This document shows positions 1-14,200 of a stretch of DNA of 64,000 bases, piece after piece; the first letter of the stretch is position 1, and each line of letters begins with the position of its first letter. The stretch is from Mugil cephalus (lineage: Eukaryota; Chordata; Actinopteri; Mugiliformes; Mugilidae): contig NC_061790.1 of NCBI RefSeq assembly GCF_022458985.1, positions 236,501 to 300,500 of the forward strand, read 5' to 3'. Under the pieces are notes generated by a model. That model made no database searches. It had not been told where the DNA came from and saw only the letters and a list, made by a program, of their open reading frames with translations. The position numbers were made by a program, and so were the translations under genes.

Positions 1-460
1 TAAAATATTACTGTTCATTTCTAAGAGCAGCTGAAATAAGTTCTGATTTAATAAAAATAAAAAAGTCCTAAATATGTTTCAGCTGCTGTGTTTCTGTCTA
101 ACCATCCTACAGTGGATTAAGTATTTGGTCTAATCAAGAATCATCACACAGAATCTAAACAGAGAAACTACAAGAATCATTTACTGTTTGTATATTTTCA
201 TTGGTTTTATCCACAAGCAGAGATACATAGAAATATATAGTTCTTTACATAATAATCATTAACAGCCCAAACTGATCTACTCAGTCTGTCCACTAGATGG
301 AGACAACCAACCATCTACTGAGATGTAATGCAGCGGAACCAGTGTGGTCCCCCTGTCCTTCGTCCCAGGTTCGTCACGTGTCTCAGTCTTTAAGTTTCTG
401 GGATGAAGCTCCTGAAGAGAAGCTGAAAGTGTAGGAATGAGACCTGTGAGCCGGGACAGA

Positions 461-1215
461 AGAGGACGGTCCTTGGGTCAGAGGAAGAGTCCTAGAGTCA
501 GAGGACGAGTCCTGGAATCAGAGGATGTGTCCTAGAGTCAGAGGACGTGTCCTAGAGTCAGAGCACAAGTCCTAGAGTCAGAGGACGAGTCCTGGAGTCA
601 GAGGACGTGTCCTTGGGTCAGAGGACGAGTCCTAGAGTCAGAGGACGAGTCCTGGAATCAGAGGACGTGTCCTAGAGTCAGAGGACGTGTCCTTGGGTCA
701 GAGGACATGTCCTTGGGTCAGAGGACGAGTCCTAGAGTCAAAGGACGCATCCTGGAGTCAGACGACGTATCCTGGAGTCAGAGGACGAGTCCTACAGTCA
801 AAGGACGTGTCCTTGGGTCAGAGGACGTGTCCTTGGGTCAGAGAACGAGTCCTAGAGTCAGAGGACGCATCCTGGAGTCAGAGAACGTGTCCTGGAATTA
901 GAGGACGTGTCCTGGAGTCAGAGGATGTGTCCTGGAGTCAGAGGACGAGTCCTAGAGTCAGAGGACGCATCCTGGTGTCAGAGGACGAGTCCTTGAGTTA
1001 GAGGACATGTCCTGGAGTCAGAGGATGTGTCCTGGAATTAGAGGAAGTGTCCTGGAATTAGAGGACGAGTCCTAGAGTCAGAGGACAAGTCCTAGAGTCA
1101 GAGGACGTGTCCTGAAATTAGAGGACGAGTCCTAGAGTCAGAGGACGTGTCCTGAAATTAGAGGACGAGTCCTAGAGTCAGAGGACGTGTCCTAGAGTCA
1201 GAGGACGAGTCCTAA
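461..1215. repeat. 20-bp minisatellite with palindromic core
   Basis: About 37 copies of a 20-bp unit, consensus CAGAGGACGAGTCCTAGAGT. Most copies hold a short inverted repeat AGGACNNGTCCT. The array lies beyond the 3' end of PLEKHG3. Confidence 0.9.
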
Positions 1216-2255
1216 AATTAGTCCAGGTCTGTATGAAGACTCATCATGTTCGTTTTATCAGGATGACAGACCAGGACCTCGAAGCTTGTCCACCCCATGG
1301 ACTCTGAGGACCCCTCTGTAAACTGGACTGTCCAGACCTCAGACTGGTGGAGTGGAGTAGTTTGTCCTTCAGTGTTTATATTTTGTAGCATATTTAAAAC
1401 CTTTTATTTTTATGTTTTAAAAAAAATGAATCAGGAAAACTTGAACAACAAATCCCAGACCAGGACCTGGTCCTGGACCTGGACCTTAGCCCAGATCTGA
1501 TTGTGAGTCCATTAATGTCCACAGATGTTCAGACTGATGCTGATCTCAGTCCACCTGAAACCCTGGATCCAGGTGTGAACAGGTCTGAACCCAGAATCAC
1601 GCCCCCCCATTTTTACATAGAACCACTGGAGACCGTGTTGTTGTTCAAAGTGATTTTAATGTGGGACAGACACAGTCACATGATAATCTTTGTCCACTTA
1701 TATTTTCCAGTTCTAGAAAGACGAGGGGGTCTATTTACATCGGGGTCAATAAATAGGAGCATGAGACAAACCCTGCCAACGTGCCTCCGAGCAAACACTG
1801 AATACAAAAGGCACGAAATCCAGACAAACACAGGTAGTGCTGAATTAATGAGGACTTCCCCCTGGGAGCAGGTTTCATTCTTCACACACTGTTACAGTCT
1901 GAAAGTCAAGACGCTGTTTACTGGTTTATGGTTACTGGTTACTGGTTTACTGGTTTAGTGATTTTCCTCTGGCAGCAGCAGGGGTTAAGGTCATAAACTA
2001 TAAAACACAAAGAGAAACGACTCAATCCTGTACAAAACTAACATAATAAAAAGATTCAGGTTCTAGATTTCTCTCCAAAGACCAGAGGACATGGCTGGTT
2101 GTGGATTAATTAGATTATTGGTTTACATTCATATAATAATTCTCTGATCATCATTAGTAAGTCCCATGGTCCTGGTCTGGTTCTGATGGTCCTGGTCTGG
2201 CTCTGATGGTCCGGGTCTGGTTCTGATGTTTCTGGCCTGGTTCTGGTCAGGTCCT
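1216..2255. other. PLEKHG3 3' flank; no gene seen
   Basis: Probably the PLEKHG3 3' UTR in part. I could not choose a poly(A) site; a minus-strand AATAAA at 1403-1408 is one candidate. Bases 1-460 also show nothing recognisable. Confidence 0.4.
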
Positions 2256-5200
2256 TCAGCCCAGACTCTGGAACTTCTCCCTCAGGTTTTTCACGAGGCC
2301 GCTCTCAGTCTTCTGACCAGTGGCTGGTCTGGTTTTCTGGGACTCGTCGTGCTCCGTCTTCTCGAGGTCTTGGTGCCTCTGTTTGTACTGGTCGGACTCC
2401 AGGTAGACCCGGCACCGGTCCACCACGGCCACGATGGAGATCTTCTCTCTGCTGGTGGGGGAGCGGATCTGGACGTAGCTGTCATCGTCCTCCTCTTCTT
2501 TGGTCTTTTTGGTCTCTTCAGGTTCCAGGAGCTTCTCCACCACTAGAATCCTGTGATGGGGGTCGTTGGGTAGCGGTGCCTCGGCTGAGACGTAGTAGCC
2601 GTCAGAGACCTGGTCCTGGAGCCTCTGCAACTCGGCCATCTGAGCCCTGCTGAGCCGAGGGTCCAGAGAGTTTGCTCTGTGGAGTCGTTTGCTGCGCTCC
2701 TCTCGGCCAGCGTCTCCTCTACCATGAGGTTTGTCGGAGAAGTCGGACAGGGGGAGGCTGGAGGAGCAGCTGGAGTGTCTCCTCAGACCTCCATCAAACA
2801 TCTGGTCTGGACTGGAGCGACTCCGGCAGACCGGACTCTTCTGAGAGCGGCCATGGTCGAAGTACTTGGAGCGTAGCTGGCTGACGTCGGGCCAGTTGAA
2901 GCCCTCGATGGGAGGAGGACTGAGGGGGCTGCGAGAACGAGCCTGACCCGGGGAGACCACTACCCTGGATCTGCACATGAGGCTGGGGGTCGAAGACTGG
3001 ACCTGGTCTACAGGACTCCGCCTCTGGTTGTGAGAGACCAGTGGGAGAGTCAGGGCGGGTTTACCTGGAAAAGATAAAAGCATCGTCAGTCAAAGGAAAA
3101 TATTGTGTCCAATTCAAAACCACCTCAGACACAGACCTGCTTCCTTCTGGGTTTCTACATAAAACTGACTCAAAACATCCTGAACATCAACAAAGAGAAC
3201 ATGAAGGATGAGACTACACTGAGCCAGTATCACACATCAGAGACTAAACCAGAGTCCGTGTGTCCAGAAGAGTTTCCATCAACGTGATGAGACTCAGGTC
3301 CTGGTTTAGTTTGTATAAATCAGGGATTTGTCTCAGTCTGATCTTCACAACACATGTTTGTTAAAAGTGAATGATGACAACGGACAAATGAGCTTTGTGA
3401 GGAAAAAGACTTTAAACACTGAGTCATATTAGTAAAAGCTGTAGCTCATGGGTTTGATTGGGTTCTTTTTGTGTTCTTTCAGTACTGTAAATACGTCCAG
3501 CCTTCTTTAGTCCCGTCATAACAGTAACAGGTCTTAAGGGATTGTTAGTTTCTTTACACTGGACCAGTCTGACCTGATCAACTCTCCCTTTGACAACAAG
3601 TAAAAACGTGCTAATCTTTGAGTAGAATTCAGGTGGAGGCAGGTTCCTCAGGTTCCTCTGGTTCAGTGTTTGCTGAATGTAAACACACAGAACAAATAAC
3701 CACACCCCTGATCATTATTGTGGCAAATGTAAATATTAACTTCACTCAGTTTGTTATTAAATTAACCATTAAACCTGCATTCATTCTTTATATCTACAAA
3801 GAGCAGCTTCACACCAACATAAAAGTTTAGGGGTGGAGCTTCAGTCACCAGCTGTCTGGAGAACAAAGAGGAAGAACAAGCTAAAAACATAAAGCTCTGT
3901 GACTGTTGATGTTTGATGGAGTAAATCTGAAGTTACCTGAACTCTCCTCCTCCATCACAGAAGCTAAGCTCATCCTGGAGGTCAGGAGGCCCTGACTTCG
4001 CTGTCTGACGATCGGTCTGGTCGTTTTGATTCGCTGGCTGTATTGACGGGCCAGATGGAGAACTTTGCTCTTTGTCATGTCGACGCCGTCTGGCTGGTTT
4101 GAATCCTCACTGGGTCTTTCCCCCTCGGCCTCCGCCCTCAGCTGGGTGAACCGAGGAACAGGAGCTCTGAGGACGGCGGCCTCTTCCCCGAACTTCAGAC
4201 TTCCTGGCCGGTTCACCCTTGAAACCTCAGGCTTGAAGGCTGAAATGTCGGTGGATTCTGTGATGGTGCTGAGGTCAGATGCTCCACTCCTCTGGTCCCA
4301 GCTCTTAGTTGGGGTAGGAAGGCCGGCGCTGGTCACTCTGGAGGTTTTTAGAGCATCTCCGGAACGACTGTGGCCTCTGTCTTCACTCTGGGATCTGAGG
4401 TCTTTCTCCATCGCCTGCCAGATCTTGATCATTTCAGATGAAGGTCTGAACTCTTCATCCTCAGATGGAATCTCCTGTATGCTTTGAGATCTGGACACAG
4501 GGCTTTCTCCTGAATCTTCTGGACCAGTACTTCTGTGATCGGACCTCAAAGAGTCCAAGGAGTCACTGGAGACCATGTGATCCTGCGTCTCTGAGGAAGC
4601 GTCCAGACCGGAGGACGACGGATCTGTCTGGACAACGTCTTCCCTGGGGATGCTGTTGAACCGGCTGACAGAGCTCCTGACCAGCCCTGTTGGGATGTAG
4701 GTCAGACTCTCTCTGCGCTGGAGGCTGAAGGTGGCGTCCTGGCTTCCGGCATTCTCATAATAACTCTTGATTTTACCGATGAGCAGCTGGTCCTGCTTGG
4801 ACAGGGTGGAGTCCCTCCTCCGGCGAATACTTCGCTCGGCGTCAAAGAGGCTGTCTTCCCGAGGAGACAGAAGGGTCAGATCTGTGGCGCCAAAGGTCTC
4901 TACGGGATCAGAGGATACACTGTTGAGCCGTGGAGGTCGTTCGGCCGGTTCGGTGCTGAGGCTGAGGCTGAGGCTGCTGCCGGTCCTGCTGGGTAACCGA
5001 GGGGAAGCACCGCCGAGGGAGCGGGTGTCGTCCTGGACCAGGCTGCCCCGCTTGATGCTGTTGGTGAAATGCTGAGCAATGGCGCCGGCTTTGTCCAAGA
5101 CAGAGGACGGGAGGATGCTCGGGGATTCCACCTCCTTCTCCACCGCCTCCTTCTCGTCCCCCTCATCCTCTGAGGAGTCCTCGCTGCTCAGTGTCTTTGA

Positions 5201-8200
5201 ATCTGAATCGGGCGTGGCCGAGGACAGCTCCTCTACCGGCTCTGGATCGGGCTCAGACTTCGCTTCTTCGAATTTCTGAGGAGAGGCTGAGGTTTTGGTC
5301 GGATCCAAATCAGAGGACGGTTCTGGTTCAGGTGCTTCCTGTGGTTCTAACTCCTCCCGTGGCAGCTCATCTGCAGCTGGCTGGAGAGAAAAGACAAACA
5401 TTAGAGCCGGAACATTATGACCACAGTCAGTTTTTAGCTTGAAAAATAAAAGAACTTTAGCAACACTAGTAACTTCTGAAAACGGGAACTTTTAAATTGA
5501 AGGGGAGATATTTTAAGGAAAAGAGTTTGAGATAAATTGTAGCGGGAATTTTACAATTTGATGTCAGTTATATACTGGAGGAGTCTGTCTCTGATCAATG
5601 GTTCTCTGAAGATCCATTAATGTCCAGAGACTCTCGGTCCACCTCCTGTATTCAGACGTAAGGTCCAGGAGTCCAGGTCCAGGTGAGGAGTATCCAGTTA
5701 TTACCAGACTCTAGTCATGTGACCTTCAGATGATAAAAATCTAAAATTCCCACCAGTCATTTAGAGGTGGAAACATCTTCTAGTCCAGATGATTTTGTCT
5801 CATCTTTGTGTTTTGGACAGAAGAAGACAGGCTCTGCTACTGACAGATTATTTTACAGAATCTCACATAAAGAAGCATCAGAAATGTAAAGTAAAAGACG
5901 GTGGAGTGGAGGAATACTGAAGTCGTACCTGCTCAGGTGACGATTCTGTTGACTCGTCCTCTTCAGGAAGTCGTCCATTTTCTTTGTTTGGGCTGTTGGA
6001 AGAGACGACGCCTCCTCCTTCTGCCTCCTTCAACAGAGAAACAGCAGATGTCAGATAAAAGATGAATCGGGAGACGAAAGGAGGGGCCCGGGGGCAGATC
6101 TGATTAAAGCGTCAACATGTTTCCAACTCAACCTACTTCCTGTTTTGTGGATAATCCACAAATGCAACATGAGGACACAGGAAGACACATTTCTCTATTG
6201 ACTCTCCCTAACCCTAATCACAGAAAGAACACAGAACAACAGGTCTGTGATTTCATTATTACCCCAAAACACATGCAAATAAACTCAATCAAGCATGGGA
6301 AGGCAGCAGAAAACATCGCCTTCTCTATTCACTGCAAAAGCTGCAAGCCAAGTACACAACCATCATAAAACCAGCCGCAAACTAAAGTATTAAAGCCAAG
6401 TCATCAGCTGTCTCCTCCAGAATCAGGAGTTCCTTGTCAGTGAACGGAAAGATCCAGCAAGTGTTTATAGCCTAACTTAGTACAAAGACTGGGACCATGG
6501 GGATACTGTTAGCCTAGTGCAGAATAACATTAACAGAGAAGTCGAGACAAATGTCTGGTGGGGGGTTAAGAATTTTATCACCTGAAGGTCACATGACTAG
6601 TCTGTTAATGACCAGATAGTCATATGATGACTGGCCGGTATCTTCTAGAAACCCAACAAGTCCAGTTGTCTTTTTTGTTTCGATAAACCTCGACGACTGA
6701 GAACCAGGAAGAGTTTTAATCAGTTGGCATCCTGACCCTGATGAGGTCTGTAAGTCTTTTAGACCTTTTCCCAACCAGTGCTTGTAAAGACAGAGCTACG
6801 CTAACAGTTTGGCCGTGCTTTTAGTCTTTGTGCTATGCTAGGCTACAGCCACCCTGGACTCCTCTTTAACAGAACTCTGACTGGGGCTTCACGCCTGATG
6901 TTTGAACCCCGCTGTCGTTGTCCTGCTGCTCTCTAGTGCGTTTAGCTCGGCCGGTGTTAGTTCCACACATGAAGCCCATGCTGCAGAGTTATCGCTGTTA
7001 TCCGTTTAGTGAGTTACGTCGGTGGTGCCGGTGGAGAGGCCGGAATCGGAGGCCTCACCGTCCCCGAGATGGAGAGGAAGGCCTGGACTCTGTAGTGCCA
7101 GCATGAAATGGCTGCCAGCACCGAGGTGGCAAAGTCGTCCTCCTGCTCCTCCAGCAGAACCTCTTCCTCCTCCTCTTCCTCACTGCACAGCAGTCGCTCT
7201 AGAGAGTCCTTCCCGGTGCTGAGCTCCTCTTCCTCCTCCTCCTCCTCCTCATCCTCCTCCAGGCCTCTGGATCCCAGTGTGAAGCTGCTAACAGTGGGCT
7301 GCAGCGAGCGTCGGTCGCCTGAAGCCACCGTCTCAGAGTCTGAGTGCTGCAGGACATCACACACTGCTCATCCTGTTTCTGGTCTCTGTTAGCTGCTGCT
7401 TCCTAGCTCTAAAGTGTGGCTCCGCAGAGCCGCCGGCCCTGCAGCATGTAGACGAGTTTATCTACGGCTTCACCACCATCGGTTCACACGACGACACACA
7501 CAACAGAGCTACAGCTTGATTCTTACCTGCGGGAGCACTGAGACGCCAGCAGTCAAAACAGAAGAAGAAGAAGAAAAAGAAGAAGAGTTAAACTCTGGAT
7601 CAGTGTTTTAATATTCTGAAATCATCAAATTTCCTCCACACTCAAATATCTTTACCTTTGCTGCTCTTCTGTCTGATCGGCTCTGAGGAAACAAAACAAA
7701 CCGTTAATCAATGATTAATAATTAATAAACAATCCTCAGTGATTAATAATCCATCAGAGATTACCAGACTGACGGCGGCCCTGACGAGTGTCTCGTGGAA
7801 ACTCATCAGACTGAGAGGACAAAGCTTTCTTCAGACGTTCAGGACTGTACCGATACCTGGACGGGTCTGCAGGAGGACAAGAGGCTTTACCAGAACTTTA
7901 CAGGAACTCCATCATTCAGACACAGTGAAGAATATAAGAAATAAAACATAGCACCCATGTGATCTACAAAATTTTACCAAAGTCCTATTAAACTGATTTT
8001 TACTCACAGATAGAATCCATCTCCAGGATCGCCTCTTTAGCCTGAAACACACAACACTGCTCCTGTTAGTCCTCACTGGCCCATAATGGTCATACTGGTG
8101 TGTTCACTGGTGTGTTCACTGGTGTGTTCACTGGTCCCTGACCTTCTGAGGGATGATGGCGTGATGGTTCTCCAGAATGATGCGTTTGATGTGATGAGCC

Positions 8201-11200
8201 CACAGCTTCTTCTCCTCCACCGTCTTCGCCTGGAATATAAAAACGTGTCAGATCAGATGTGTGGGTCTGCAGGTAATCAGTGAACCACTGAAGCTTTGGC
8301 TGTTTGGATGATGGGATGTTTGGATCTGGGGGCTCACCTGGACGGTGTGAGGCTGTTTGGGGTGCTTGTAATGTGTGACGCTGAAGCTCAGGGAGTCTTT
8401 GGCGCTTTCAATCAGCATCAGAGTGGAACACTGAAACCACAGAGAGAAGTTCTGGAAGCAGCTGGAAACAACCTGCAGATCTGGTTTCAGACGTGTCAAC
8501 TCACGGAGATGTGGGCTTTGTAGACATAGTGCTCTCCACGACGTTTGGTGATCAGCAGCATGCGGTCAAACAGGAAGAGCGTTCTCTCGTTTTTGGCGCG
8601 GGGAACCTTGAAGGTTCCCTCCAAAACCAGTTCTCCATAGGTGGTGAGGTCAGGACCTTTCCAGTTCAGCAGCAACGACTGAACCTCCTGAAGAAGCAAC
8701 CAGAGGATTCGGTTCAGAGAGAGAACGCTGCTTCCCAAGTGGGGAAGTGGGGGGGGGGGGGGGGGGGCTATTTTTTATACTTAGCTAACAGTTGTTATTG
8801 TTTGTCTCTCTTACCTCGTTTTTTGTATATAGCTGCTGGAAATACAATTTCCCTGAGGGAGTCATCCCAAAGGGATCAATAAAGTAGAGTCTAAGAAGTC
8901 TAAGAAAGAAACACACTGACGATTCTCCGAGAGTTCATGAGTGTCAGCAGGCCAGCTAAAGGTGACGATCTGGACCAGGTTGTTACTTAAAGCTGTTTAT
9001 ATGAGTGAATGTGGCAGTGAATGAAGTGGTTTTGAATCAGAATGAACAGAATGAACACAGATACCTGCAGTCTGACGGCGTGCTCGTGTTTCCTCTTCAT
9101 GTCGTTGATGTACCAGGCCACCCCCGTCATGGTGTAGATGGCGTCTTCCACCACCTCGTAGCCTTCCTCCTCTGGGTCAAAGTGCTTCGCTATCTCCTGA
9201 ACAACAACATCATCATCAACAAAGAGTTGGGTTAAGGTTAGTTTCATGGGTTCCACTGGTTCCACTGGTCACTGCATTCCTTCTGCTCTCATACTGATTT
9301 AATTCCAGGTGTGATGAGGTACCTGGAGCAGCAGGTGGTATTTCAGTATCCTCTGAACGGGTTTGAGCAGGTATGAACCCAGAGGTAGCGAACGCTTCAA
9401 GGACGCCTGACGTTCCCGAAAGAACTTGGCCAGAGATTTATTCCTCATGCAGTCAGTCAGCGCCGCCACCGAACTGCAACAAAAATAATGGACAGACAGA
9501 TGAGACCAGAGTAGAATAGTTTGGTTTAAATGTTTGGGCATCGTCATGTTTGGAGATGAACCAACACTGCATTCCAGCATCAGAACCTCATCCCTCCATG
9601 ACACATGGGGGCGCTAATGTCCTGGTTTGGGCCTGTTCTGCTGCATCTGCTCATCATTGATGGACCAATGAACTGTGAATTCTACCAGTGAACTCTGAAA
9701 GAAAATGTCAGGACATGAGTCCATGAGCTGAATGTGAAGAGAAACTGGGTCATGGAGGACGACAAGGAGCCCAAGAACACCAGTGGTTCTCCAGAAGAAC
9801 CAGATGAATGTTTAGGAACAAGTCAAAGTCCTGACCTTCATCCAGTAGAAATGTTGTAGCATCAGCTGATGAGAGGAAACCACCAACATCTCACAACTCA
9901 GCTGGTTCTGATCTGGGATCAGATTAGACCCTGATCAGCTGTTACAGGAACATTTATTCTGAAGGACTCACAGACTCACACACTGGACACAAGGACTCAA
10001 CAACACAATCAACACTGGAGCAGTTTAATCTAACATGTGGTTGACTGGGTTGTCTTTGTTTATTTTATGGACTTTTGATATACTATACTGATCCCCAAGG
10101 GGAAACTCTGTCCGGCTGTTTGACCCATCCATTCGTTCACACACAGTAGTGTGTACAGTTGGAGCAGTGGGCTGATGAAGGGATGTAAAAACCTTGGAAT
10201 CAAACATGGAATCAAACAGTTATCAGCTGGTTAAGAACAGGTGTGAATAACGAGAACCCAGACTTACTTTGGGTAGTTGGTACAGTACTGGGTGTAGATC
10301 TCAAAGTATTCGCTCTGAAACAACAACAAGTCTTTTAGAAACGTATCTGAGTTTAAACTTGTGAAGATCTTGAATCGATTGGTTCATTGATTTTCTGACA
10401 AACTCTCACCTTTGTCACAAAGCACCTGGCAACAGCTACGGGGTCATTGTCACACATGTCGAGATCCTGAAGCAGCTCACTGTGAACAAAAACACCGTCA
10501 ACATTACCTGGTTATCTAAAATATCCACTAGATTAGAGACTAGAAACCCCCCTGATAGAAATGACGTCATTCTGACCTCATCCATCAACCCCTCGACCTG
10601 GACCAGACCTGGACCAGACCTGGACCAGATCTGGACTAGACCTGGACCAGACCTGGACTAGACCTGGACTAGACCTGGACCAGACCTGGACCAGACCTGG
10701 ACCAGACCTGGACTAGACCTGGACCCAGAGTCTCTAGAAACACCACAGAGTTCACATGTTCTCCAAAGGTTCTAGTGAAACAGAACCAGGTCCATTCTCC
10801 ATCTGGACAGGAACCCAAAGTTCCTCCACGTTGGGTTTTTACCTCTTAAAGTGAATCTGGCTCCAAAATGCTACTGATTCACTACAGGAGGCAACGTACA
10901 CACAATTCAACCTTTGGACATTTTATTTCTCCTGGACGTCATCACATTCTACCATTGAGCTCATTATACGATCCAGAAGAAGATGGAGATTTACACATGG
11001 AACTCCCCAGGACCCCAGCCACCAAGGCTACATGCTACATAGCAATGCTAAGCTACCAGCCACCAAGGCTACATGCTACATAGCAATGCTAAGGTAACAG
11101 CCATCAAGGCTACATGCTACATAGCAATGCTAAGCTACCAGCCACCAAGGCTACATGCTACATAGCAATGCTAAGCTACCAGCCACCAAGGCTACATGCT

Positions 11201-14200
11201 ACATAGCAATGCTAAGCTACCAGCCACCAAGGCTACATGCTACATAGCAATGCTAAGCTAACAGCCACCAAGGCTACATGCTACATAGCAATGCTAAGCT
11301 AACAGCCATCAAGGCTACATGCTACATAGCAATGCTAAGCTACCAGCCACCAAGGCTACATGCTACATAGCAATGCTAAGCTACCAGCCACCAAGGCTAC
11401 ATGCTACATAGCAATGCTAAGCTACCAGCCACCAAGGCTACATGCTACATAGCAATGCTAAGCTAACAGCCATCAAGGCTACATGCTACATAGCAATGCT
11501 AAGCTAACTTTCACTACAAGGTGGATGTGTTGTTTTTATTATCTTCAGTTTCACCATTTGTCCACTAGATGGCTTCATCCTGCTCCTTTTCTAGCTTTGA
11601 GTTCTTTGTTTTGTTGATTGTGTGTGTATTGTGTATTGTGTATTGTTTATTGCGGGTGATTATTTTGTGACTCATGCTTGAAATAAACTTCTCTCGAAAA
11701 AGAAAACATGTATGAAGCTGCACATGGCTGAGATTCTATGAGTCCAGTCTCCATGTGGTTCATAGGTGATGTAGCATCATGTGGACAGACTCTAAAGGAC
11801 CCAGGAGATAATACAAACTAGATCAGGTACATTTGATGAAATATTGAGACAGAAGAAGAATAAACCCAAAGTTTGTCTCTGTTAGTTCGTTGGTTAAGAA
11901 CGTTCTGATGAATCTGGGTTCTTTAAGGGTTCTTTAACCTGGGTCATGTGACCACTCACCTGTTGAACTCGTAGATGTCTTCGATGTTTCCGAAGAGTGA
12001 ACACACCTGCTCAGGACGGATGGACAGATCCGCCTGGTCGATGATGTGAGCCAGATAATCCTGGAAGACAGAAAGACTCAATGAAGACATGAAGACATCC
12101 AGTCTGTCTTCTGTAATGTCTCCGTTTGTCCAGCAGGAGGCAGGCTGACCTGACTGTAATCTGATAACTCCTGTCTCCATCAATGACTCTCCATTTAAAT
12201 GCATTATATCATAGGTTATTATTGAACAATTATTAATTAACATTCAAATAACATTAACATTAATTAACATTAAATAACATTCAACTGGATTAATGAAAGT
12301 TTTTGTTTGTATTTTCAGTCGTTGTCGTGTTTCATTTAATATTTATCAACAATAAAATGTTTCACACTTATTCTATTCGGATTTTATTTTGAATTATTTC
12401 TCAATATGGTATGTACAAAATCTGGGTCCAGGTCTTCGCTCTGGGTCCAGGTCTTCTCCCTGGGTCCAGATCTTCTCCCTGGGTCCAGGTCTCGTCCCTG
12501 GGTCCAGGTCTTGTCCCTGGGTCCAGGTCTCCTCCCCAGGTCCAGGTCTTCTCTCTGGGTCCAGGTCTCGTCCCTGGGTCCAGGTCTTGTCGCTGGGTCC
12601 AGGTCTTGTCCCTGGGTCTAGGTCTTCGCTCTGGGTCCAGGTCTCGTCCCCAGGTCCAGGTCTCGTCCCTGGGTCCAGGTCTTGTCCCTGGGTCCAGGTC
12701 TCCTCCCCAGGTCCAGGTCTTCTCTCTGGGTCCAGGTCTCGTCCCCAGGTCCAGGTCTTGTCCCTGGGTCCAGGTCTTGTCCCCAGGTCCAGGTCTTCTC
12801 TCTGGGTCCAGGTCTCGTCCCCAGGTCCAGGTCTTGTCCCTGGGTCCAGGTCTTGTCCCCAGGTCCAGGTCTTCTCTCTGGGTCCAGGACTTGGCCCCAG
12901 GTCCAGGTCTTCGCTCTGGGTCCAGGTCTTCTCTCTGGGTCCAGGTCCCGTCCCTGGGTTCAGGTCTTCTCTCTGGGTCCAGGTCTCCTCCCCAGGTCCA
13001 GGTCTCGTTCATGGGTCCGGGTCTTCTCTCTGGGTCCAGGTCTCGTCCCCAGGTCCAGGTCTCGTCCCTGGGTCCGGGTCTGAGATCCTGGCTGTTATAC
13101 AAGTAGTTAATCCGGTCCCTGCGGAGCGTCTTAAGCTGTTTTTTTTTAGCCTGGGGCTGTAGACCTGTGCAGGGACTCGTCCTCTGTCCTTGAGTCTGTC
13201 CACCAGTTTATTTCATGGTACTCTTGCCTTCAGGGACTCACCTCTACGATCATGCGCAGGTCTCTGACGTACATCCTCTCCGTCTCGATGATCTCCATGA
13301 CCACGCGGTCCAGGTAGGTCAGTTGGGGGTTGGGGGCCATGGTCCCCCTGACAAAGGGCGAGGCCGGCTGCCTCTGACTGGACGCCCGCTGCTTGTTGTT
13401 GTTGTTATTGTTGTGAACAAAGCTCCTCCCCTTCCTGTTGGGGTCTGGGTTCAACCCCTCCGTGGTGGAGGGAGGAGGGGGGGTGGTGTTGTCGTCTCTG
13501 GATGATCCGGAGCCCGAGGACAGCGTGGAGATCAGGCTCGCCGGCCGCCGGTCTGAGGAGTCGGAGGGCGTGGCCGACGGAGCGCGCTCATCACTGCTGA
13601 TGGAGGCGGTGGACAGACGGGGGGACTCTGAGGACGGAGACAGACCAACCACATGACTTATCTTTGTCTTTATACAGAGAGACCAACCCCCTCCTCCTCC
13701 CTGCCCCCCCCCCACCACCACCACCAGCACCACCACCACCACCACCACCAGGCCAGACGGTTATTAGACACAGGCTTCATGAAAAGGCTCAGCGTGTCTC
13801 CATGTCCTCAGGACGCTGAGGAGGACCAGCCTGGAGGAGGACCAACCTGGAGGAGGACCAGCCTGGAGGAGGACCAGCCTGGAGGAGGACCTCTTCAGAC
13901 CTCCTCCGCTCACTGACAACATCACAGTCTAGACCCCTTCAGAGGATCAGTGGCTCCATGGAGAAAGTCATCAGCCGGACATTCGCCTCTAAAGAGCCCC
14001 CACCATCTGAAAAGACTCTCACTATTCTATTCTATTCTATTCATCCAGAGTCCGTGTCCAGTCTACCTTCACAGTAAAGGCGGCGTAGACTATCACAATA
14101 AAAGCTGAGTATTTTGTGGTTATGTGGGCGGAGCTGACTGGTTATTTGTGTTGTTTCAAGTTTCTTTTATCTGTAAAACAACTTATTTCATGTGAATCGT

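Noticed and set aside
12389-13162. Long open frames on both strands (up to 257 codons)
   Set aside because: They are the 19-bp minisatellite read in several frames; low-complexity Pro-Gly-Ser-Arg repeats with no domain, inside a PLEKHG3 intron.
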